Assembly (NCBI GenBank): GCA_964394665.1
Contig: CAYMYN010000008.1
Coordinates: 1 to 64,000 of the forward strand
Direction of reading: 5' to 3'
DNA: 64,000 nucleotides
DNA from: CAYMYN01 sp964394665
GTDB lineage: Bacteria > Planctomycetota > UBA1135 > GCA-002686595
Shown here: positions 59,249 through 64,000 of the stretch, piece by piece
Layout of the letters: each line of letters opens with the position of its first letter
How positions within the stretch are numbered: the first letter of the stretch is position 1
Notes under the pieces: generated by a model
The model's database searches: none
What the model was told of the DNA's origin: nothing
Seen by the model: the letters and a program-made list of their open reading frames with translations, nothing else
Program-made: the position numbers and the translations under genes

Positions 59249-60085
59249 TCAGCGACGCTCGGAGACCCGGCGCAGGAAGTTGCGCTCCGCCCGGGTCAAG
59301 GACGACATCCCCTCGCGATGGATCTTCGCCAGGAGCTGATCCATGCGCTGTTCGTCCGCGTGCCGGCGCTGCTCGCGCGAGCGCTCGAGGCGCCGGGCGA
59401 GGTCCGCCAACGGGTCGCGCCAGATCCAGCGCTGGCGCGCCGCCAGGAACCCGAACAGGAAGCCGCCCACGTGCACTCCGTGCGCCGTGCCGCTGCCCGC
59501 GCCCTTGGTCTGCAGCAAGAGCGCGATGAAGTCGAGGGCGAAGATGCCGATCGCCAGCACCTTCAGGGTCAAGGGGATGAACAGAACGATCACCCGCGTG
59601 TGGGGGCGCAGGGTGGCGAGCGCCGCCAGGACCCCGAGCACCGCCCCCGAGGCGCCGATGGCGCTCGAGCGGAAGGCGGGGTGCAGGGCGAGCAGCAGGT
59701 GCACCATGCCCCCGACGACCATGCAGGCGCCGTACACGACGAGGAAACGACGCGTGCCCAGGATCCCCTCCAGCATCGTGCCGAAGAAGAACAGCAGCAG
59801 CATGTTCCACAGGACGTGCAGGGGCTCGATCCCGTGCAGGAAGCCGTAGGACACGAGCTGCCAGACCGGGACGAACGGGAACCAATCCGACCAAGCGCGG
59901 GGATCGAGCCCGAAGACGTCGATCAGGAAGCGCAGGATCGGCGCCCCCGGGGTCAGGTGCAGCAAGAGGGCTGCGAGGTAGATCCCACCGTTGACGAGGA
60001 TCAGCGCCTTCACGGCCGGCGTCCACGTGGGGAGGGCGATGGGCCCCATTCCGCCGTCCCCGCCGTCGCGCCAGGTGTCCCTCAT
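59249..60085 (-). CDS. Rhomboid family intramembrane serine protease
   Basis: A 278-residue membrane protease. Six hydrophobic segments are predicted. The catalytic serine is S146 in the GASGAVLG motif, the histidine is H205 in AHGVHVGGFLFG, and the upstream HxxxN-type element is HVLWNMLLLF near 90-99. A soluble C-terminal tail of about 60 residues rich in Arg, Glu and Gln follows (for example SREQRRHADEQRMDQLLAK). Rhomboids cleave membrane proteins within the bilayer; the substrate is unknown. The ATG overlaps the folD stop (ATGA). Confidence 0.93.
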   Translation of the reverse strand: MRDTWRDGGDGGMGPIALPTWTPAVKALILVNGGIYLAALLLHLTPGAPILRFLIDVFGLDPRAWSDWFPFVPVWQLVSYGFLHGIEPLHVLWNMLLLFFFGTMLEGILGTRRFLVVYGACMVVGGMVHLLLALHPAFRSSAIGASGAVLGVLAALATLRPHTRVIVLFIPLTLKVLAIGIFALDFIALLLQTKGAGSGTAHGVHVGGFLFGFLAARQRWIWRDPLADLARRLERSREQRRHADEQRMDQLLAKIHREGMSSLTRAERNFLRRVSERR

Positions 60086-61005
60086 CGCGCGCCTTGGGCC
60101 CCCCGTCCGGCTCCCGACCCGCCCGATCGGCTACGCGCCAGCGTGCCCTCGAGCCCGCGGGAACGCGCCGCGGCGAGCACCGTGTTGGCGAGCAACATCG
60201 CGATCGTCATCGGACCGATCCCGCCCGGGACCGGAGTGATCGCGGCCGCGCGCGCGCGCGCGCCCTCGAAATCGACGTCCCCCACCAGCTTGCCGTCCGC
60301 GCCGCGGTTGATGCCCACGTCGAGGACTGTCGCCCCCGGCCGGATCCAGTCCCCGCGCACGAGTTCGGCGCGTCCGACGGCCGCGATCAGGACCTCGGCC
60401 CGGCGGCAGACGTCAGCCAGCTCGCGGGTGCGGCTGTGGCAGATCGTGACCGTCGCATGCCGCGCGAGGGCCAGCAGGGCCACGGGTTTGCCGACCAGCA
60501 TCGAGCGCCCGAGCACCACGACCTCGCGGCCCTGGAGCTCGATGCCGTGGCGGTCGAGGAGCTCGATGCAGCCCGCCGGCGTACACGGCAGGAGCCCCGC
60601 CGTCCCCAGCACGAGCGCGGCGACGTTGTCCGGGTGCAGGCCGTCGACGTCCTTGTGGGGAGGGATGCATCGGATCACCCGCGCCTCGTCGAGCCCCGCC
60701 GGCAGGGGCATCTGCACCAGGATGCCGTGCACGGCCGGGTCGCGCCCGAGCCCCAGCACGACCTCCTCGAGCTCCGTCTGCCGCGTCGCCGCGGGCAGCA
60801 CGAGCGTCCGCACCTCGAGCCCGGCTTCGGTCGCGGCGCGGTCCTTGGCCCGCACGTAGACCTGACTCGCGGGGTCCTCGCCCACGAGCACGACCACGAG
60901 CCCCGGTCGCAGGTCCCGCGCCACGAGGGCCGCGACGTCGCCCGCGACGTCCGCCCGCACCGCCGCGGCGGTCGCCTTGCCGTCCAGGATCTTGGCTTCG
61001 CCCAT
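60082..61005 (-). CDS. folD: Bifunctional methylenetetrahydrofolate dehydrogenase/cyclohydrolase
   Basis: A 307-residue FolD that interconverts methylene-THF, methenyl-THF and formyl-THF. The catalytic lysine is K54 in SQVYVRAKDRAATEAG, the folate-site motif is PPHKDVDGLHPDN (D119, D121), the NADP site is VVVLGRSMLVGKPVALLAL, and the C-terminal signature ITPVPGGIGPMTIAMLLANT is intact. Length is normal, with about 30 extra residues of low complexity at the C terminus. Formyl-THF from FolD feeds purine synthesis, which fits with, but is not linked to, the purine genes at the other end of the window. Confidence 0.96.
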   Translation of the reverse strand: MGEAKILDGKATAAAVRADVAGDVAALVARDLRPGLVVVLVGEDPASQVYVRAKDRAATEAGLEVRTLVLPAATRQTELEEVVLGLGRDPAVHGILVQMPLPAGLDEARVIRCIPPHKDVDGLHPDNVAALVLGTAGLLPCTPAGCIELLDRHGIELQGREVVVLGRSMLVGKPVALLALARHATVTICHSRTRELADVCRRAEVLIAAVGRAELVRGDWIRPGATVLDVGINRGADGKLVGDVDFEGARARAAAITPVPGGIGPMTIAMLLANTVLAAARSRGLEGTLARSRSGGSGAGRGAQGAR

Positions 61006-61092
61006 GGTCGCTCCCCGCCCGCGGGGCGCGCGGGGCGGCCGATCCTATCCCAGCCCGGTGGATCCCTTCCACCCCCGTGCGGCCCGGGGCGC

Positions 61093-61117
61093 AGCGCGCG
61101 CGGATCCCGCGCGCGCT
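61093..61117 (-). terminator. Strong hairpin, putative terminator after ccsA
   Basis: An 11-bp perfect stem, 61093-61103 with 61107-61117, closes a three-base loop (ATC). It begins 9 bases after the ccsA stop codon and lies before the folD start. No T-run follows, so intrinsic termination is unlikely without help, but the position fits the end of the resB-ccsA message. Confidence 0.45.
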
Positions 61118-61126
61118 ATCCCAACC

Positions 61127-62287
61127 TTACTCGCGCTGCGCCGTCTCCTCCGGACGCGGGCCCATCTGACCCTCCTGCGGGGTCACGTTGTCGTCGGTGT
61201 AGCGGTGCAGGCTCTTCTGGCTGTCGGGCAGGTACCCGAAGACCTGGAAGGTGATGAAGATCGACAACGCGCCGGCCATCAGCACGCCCATGGCCTTCGC
61301 GCCACGGTAGCCACCCAACAGCCGCAGGTGCATGTAGACGACGTAGATCAGCCAGGAGATCAGGGCCGAGTTCTCCTTGCTGTCCCAGCCCCAGTAGTTG
61401 GCCCAGGCCTCCTGGGCCCAGAAGGAGCCCATCCACAGGCCGGCGGTGAGGAACGGGATGCCGACGGCGAAGGCCTTGAAGCTGACGTCGTCGAGCTCCT
61501 TCTCGAGCTTCGCCATGCGCGTCGCGTCGGGCAGGATCGAGGGCGCCACGGCGCGCCGCGCGAGCAGTCGGTGGTAGGCCCAGGCCAGGCCGAACACGAC
61601 CGGGGGCACGATCAACAGGGCCGGGGCGGTCACGAAGTGCGCGAAGGGCACGAGCACGAGCACCGTCAGGATCAGGGCCTGGGACCAGAAGGTCTGGCCG
61701 CCGTGCACGACCCCGCTCCAGAAACGCGTCACGAAGTAGAACAGGCAGATCAGGGCCGCGATGCCGAGCATCGCGTAGCTCGTGATCAGGGCCAGGATGT
61801 GGGGCGCGAACCAGTAGCTCTGCAGGGCGGGCGGCAGGTCGCGCTGCGCCGTGGACTGGGTGCCGATGTGGTAGGAGACGGCCAACACCCCGCCGAACAC
61901 GAGCAAGTGCAGGACGTCGCTGAGCACGGCCCAGCCCGGGCCCTTGTCGTGCAGGCGCAGCACGAAGTGCAGCACCAGCATCGAGCCCAGGAGGCAGGCG
62001 TTGAACACGGTCAACACCTCGCTCATGGTCTGGCTGGGGAAGTGGTTGACCTCCGCCGCGCGATACACGAGCGAGACGGTCAAGGCCACCGTGGCCGCGA
62101 CCACCGCCCACACGTGGGGCTCGAAGCTCGAGAGGGGCCGGCTGTCCCGGGCGACCGCGCCGCGGATGTGACGCACCGCCGCCCACAGAGCGGCGAGGAT
62201 GCCGAGGACCGCGATGGCGTCCGCGATCAGCATCCAGCGCGTGGAGGCGTTGAGTTGAACCCAGTAGGACCACTCGGTGAAGCTCAT
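61127..62287 (-). CDS. ccsA: Cytochrome c biogenesis protein CcsA (system II heme handling)
   Basis: A 386-residue polytopic protein. The heme-binding tryptophan-rich motif is visible as WANYWGWDSKENSALISWL (the WWD-type loop), with conserved histidines near 185 (APHILALITSYAML) and in VYMHLRL. About eight to nine membrane helices are predicted. With ResB it delivers and attaches heme to exported c-type apocytochromes. The resB-like gene lies 23 bases upstream, so the two form an operon. The C-terminal tail is polar. Confidence 0.94.
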   Translation of the reverse strand: MSFTEWSYWVQLNASTRWMLIADAIAVLGILAALWAAVRHIRGAVARDSRPLSSFEPHVWAVVAATVALTVSLVYRAAEVNHFPSQTMSEVLTVFNACLLGSMLVLHFVLRLHDKGPGWAVLSDVLHLLVFGGVLAVSYHIGTQSTAQRDLPPALQSYWFAPHILALITSYAMLGIAALICLFYFVTRFWSGVVHGGQTFWSQALILTVLVLVPFAHFVTAPALLIVPPVVFGLAWAYHRLLARRAVAPSILPDATRMAKLEKELDDVSFKAFAVGIPFLTAGLWMGSFWAQEAWANYWGWDSKENSALISWLIYVVYMHLRLLGGYRGAKAMGVLMAGALSIFITFQVFGYLPDSQKSLHRYTDDNVTPQEGQMGPRPEETAQRE

Positions 62288-62310
62288 CGGATGGGGCTCC
62301 CTTCAGAGAC

Positions 62311-63999
62311 TCAGGCGCGCTGCGCCAGCTTGCGGCGGCGGCGCGAACTCTCGACCAGCGGGCGGACGATGAAAGCCAGGATGGTCCCGCCGATCACCGT
62401 GTACATGCCCGCGAGCACGGTGAGGATGCCGGGGTCGTAGACGACGCCGATCCCCGAATAGGTCGGGATCTCGGGGATCGCGTTGGTCTGGAAGAACCGG
62501 TAGCCGCGGTACTTGAAGTAGTCGTTCACGCGGATCTCGCGTTGCGCCTCGGGGCCGAGATCGACGCGCTTGACGGGACCGACGAAGTCATTGTGACCGT
62601 CGCCGTCGAGGTCGCGCAGCGTCAGCAGGCCACCGTCGATGTCGGGTCGCTTGCGGTTGGCCTCGTAGAGCGAGTGCACCTGGGCCCGCAGGGGCTCGGG
62701 AAGCGACTCGATGGGCTCGCCGCTGGCCCCGCTGAAGATGCGCACGGTGCCCTCGGGGTGCTTCTCGTAGATCGAGAGCACGCTGCGCCATTCGAAGGGC
62801 ATGACGCGGGTGTTCTCGAAGTAGCGCAGATAGAAGCGGTTCTCGGGGTCGCGCCACAGGTCCGCCAGGCTGGCCGAAGTGGTCGCCATGCGAACCTCCT
62901 CGACCCGTTCGTCGGGGGTCTCCGGGTCGAGGATCACGTCCAGGACCAGGCCCTTGGCGTCCTGGGAGTAGAAGCTCTGGTCGAAACCCGACACGACGAT
63001 GTCGGGGTCGAAGCGCAGGTTCTTCTCGAAGGTCGCGTCCTCGATGGCCCGGGCGAGGATCACGTTCGTGCGCTCGCCCAGCGGCAGCATCGTGCCCAGC
63101 TCGAGCGTCCGGCGCTCGCCGCTCTCCGAGTAGAGGGTCGGTGCCCCGCCCCCGCCCCACACCAGGGCGTGACGCGGCGGGCCGGCGCTGGCCCAACGCT
63201 CCCACTCGAGGTCCAGAACCAGATCGTCGAACTCGTACTTCTCCTGCTTGCCGTGCTGGGAGGCCTCGACCTGCTCGAGCACCAGCCGGCGTTCGCTGCG
63301 GCCGTCGGCCGCGTGGATCTTCACCCACAGGCCCGGGTACAGCGGCGGCTGCTCGGCCAACGGCCGCGGGTCGCGGATCTCGCTCAAGGTGTTGGGGTCC
63401 ACCTGGTGGTGGGCGGTGGCCTCGACGACCTCGATCTCGTATCCGCCGGGCGCCGAGAAGCGCTGGCCGAGCTCCCCCACGACCACCCGTTGGGCGACCA
63501 CGTCCCCCGCCCCGAGGCTGCGCACCGAAAGCACGCCCAGGCGCGCATCGGCGGGGCCGGGGAAGAGCGTGCGCGGATCGAGCGAGGCGCGCTCGGCCTC
63601 GCCCACGTGCACGGCCTTGAGGCGGAACTCCCACAGGGGATCCCAGTGCAGCTCCTTGCCCGGGATCTGCGGCGAGAGGTACTCGATGCGCCGCACGTCC
63701 CCGGACTCTCCGGGCTGGGCTCCGGAGCGAACGGCCTTCAGGATGCGGGTGAAGTCGGGGACCCGCAGCTCGACCAGCGGGCCGAAGCCGGACTCGTTCG
63801 TCGCGGCCTCGCGCAGGATCGGGGGCCCGACGTGCGCATGCTCGGCGAGGTCCTTCACCCGCAGGCGGATGCGCGGTCGGAGCTTACCCGTGCCCGCGTC
63901 CTCGATCCAGTCGAGGTCGATCTCGCGCCCGCGCCAGAGGGTGTAGCTCGGCGGGCGGGTCTGGAAGTCCTCGTCGAGGAAGCCCACCTCGAGCTGCTT
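62311..63999 (-). CDS. resB: ResB-like cytochrome c biogenesis protein (5' end outside window)
   Basis: At least 563 codons, open to the right edge of the window. The C-terminal region matches ResB: REIRVNDYFKYRGYRFFQTN, then YDPGILTVLAGMYTVIGGTILAFIV, a final membrane helix followed by basic residues. The large middle part is a beta-rich soluble domain, longer than in many ResB proteins. At the right edge the frame continues as KQLEVGFLDEDF, with no methionine start, so the N-terminal membrane helices lie beyond the window. A GTG at 63987-63985 is internal to this frame and is not taken as a start. It precedes ccsA by 23 bases. Confidence 0.85.
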   Translation of the reverse strand, partial: KQLEVGFLDEDFQTRPPSYTLWRGREIDLDWIEDAGTGKLRPRIRLRVKDLAEHAHVGPPILREAATNESGFGPLVELRVPDFTRILKAVRSGAQPGESGDVRRIEYLSPQIPGKELHWDPLWEFRLKAVHVGEAERASLDPRTLFPGPADARLGVLSVRSLGAGDVVAQRVVVGELGQRFSAPGGYEIEVVEATAHHQVDPNTLSEIRDPRPLAEQPPLYPGLWVKIHAADGRSERRLVLEQVEASQHGKQEKYEFDDLVLDLEWERWASAGPPRHALVWGGGGAPTLYSESGERRTLELGTMLPLGERTNVILARAIEDATFEKNLRFDPDIVVSGFDQSFYSQDAKGLVLDVILDPETPDERVEEVRMATTSASLADLWRDPENRFYLRYFENTRVMPFEWRSVLSIYEKHPEGTVRIFSGASGEPIESLPEPLRAQVHSLYEANRKRPDIDGGLLTLRDLDGDGHNDFVGPVKRVDLGPEAQREIRVNDYFKYRGYRFFQTNAIPEIPTYSGIGVVYDPGILTVLAGMYTVIGGTILAFIVRPLVESSRRRRKLAQRA

Positions 64000-64000
64000 C

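Noticed and set aside
1..64000. CRISPR arrays, rRNA genes, prophage or integron cassettes
   Set aside because: No regular short repeats with spacers, no rRNA sequence, and no integrase, transposase or phage structural gene was seen anywhere in the window.

Overview
The window is very GC-rich, densely coded bacterial chromosome with a 10-base N gap at 47467-47476, so it comes from a scaffolded assembly. The gene content suggests a planctomycete-like organism. Signs of this are an exported DUF1028 protein, an SBBP beta-propeller protein whose C-terminal tail resembles secreted proteins of marine Planctomycetota, a sulfatase, DUF6941 and DUF4388 proteins, and ResB/CcsA-type cytochrome c maturation. 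The lineage is inferred from family knowledge and was not tested.

Layout. 1-1801 (minus): an ECF sigma factor, its zinc-motif anti-sigma factor and the start of an exported protein. 1938-9415: accA, then divergently purL (with two PurS-like modules at its N terminus) and purQ, a small lipoprotein, a Fur-type regulator and purD. 9560-9720: tRNA-Pro(UGG) and tRNA-Arg(UCU). 9738-12154: a DUF6941 protein and a SulP anion transporter. 12326-12559: a SelW/Rdx-type selenoprotein read through an in-frame UGA, with a bacterial SECIS hairpin; ordinary gene calling misses it. 12747-17383: an exported HEAT-repeat protein, two small zinc-ribbon-like proteins, an exported DUF1028 protein and a small membrane protein. 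17441-21752: an operon of a GcvT-like folate protein and two phytoene-desaturase-like flavoproteins. 21743-31293: an SBBP propeller protein, a class V aminotransferase, two glycosyltransferases (GT4, GT39), an HDOD protein and a lipoprotein sulfatase. 31383-34205: tRNA-His, a coiled-coil protein, and a tightly coupled set of zinc-ribbon membrane protein, ThiF/MoeB-like E1 enzyme and MobA/MocA-like nucleotidyltransferase. 34366-43861: large envelope proteins (DUF4388-propeller, carboxypeptidase-regulatory-like, coiled-coil with helix-hairpin-helix) plus a methyltransferase and a HEAT-like lipoprotein. 43903-44082: a short inverted-repeat element between two convergent genes. 44079-47299: a polytopic spermidine-synthase-like protein and a PTS EIIA domain protein. 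47719-55653: a type II secretion operon, gspD-E-F-G-H-I-J. 55767-64000 (minus): serS with an exported protein of unknown function, folD with a rhomboid protease, and ccsA with a resB-like gene cut by the window edge.

Many operons overlap by 1 or 4 bases (ATGA, GTGA, TTGA), which suggests translational coupling, and GTG and TTG starts are common. Several genes have a TANNNT box 6-11 bases before the start codon and no Shine-Dalgarno sequence, which suggests leaderless transcription. The clearest biological surprise is the selenoprotein at 12326-12559: it implies a selenocysteine insertion machinery encoded elsewhere in this genome.
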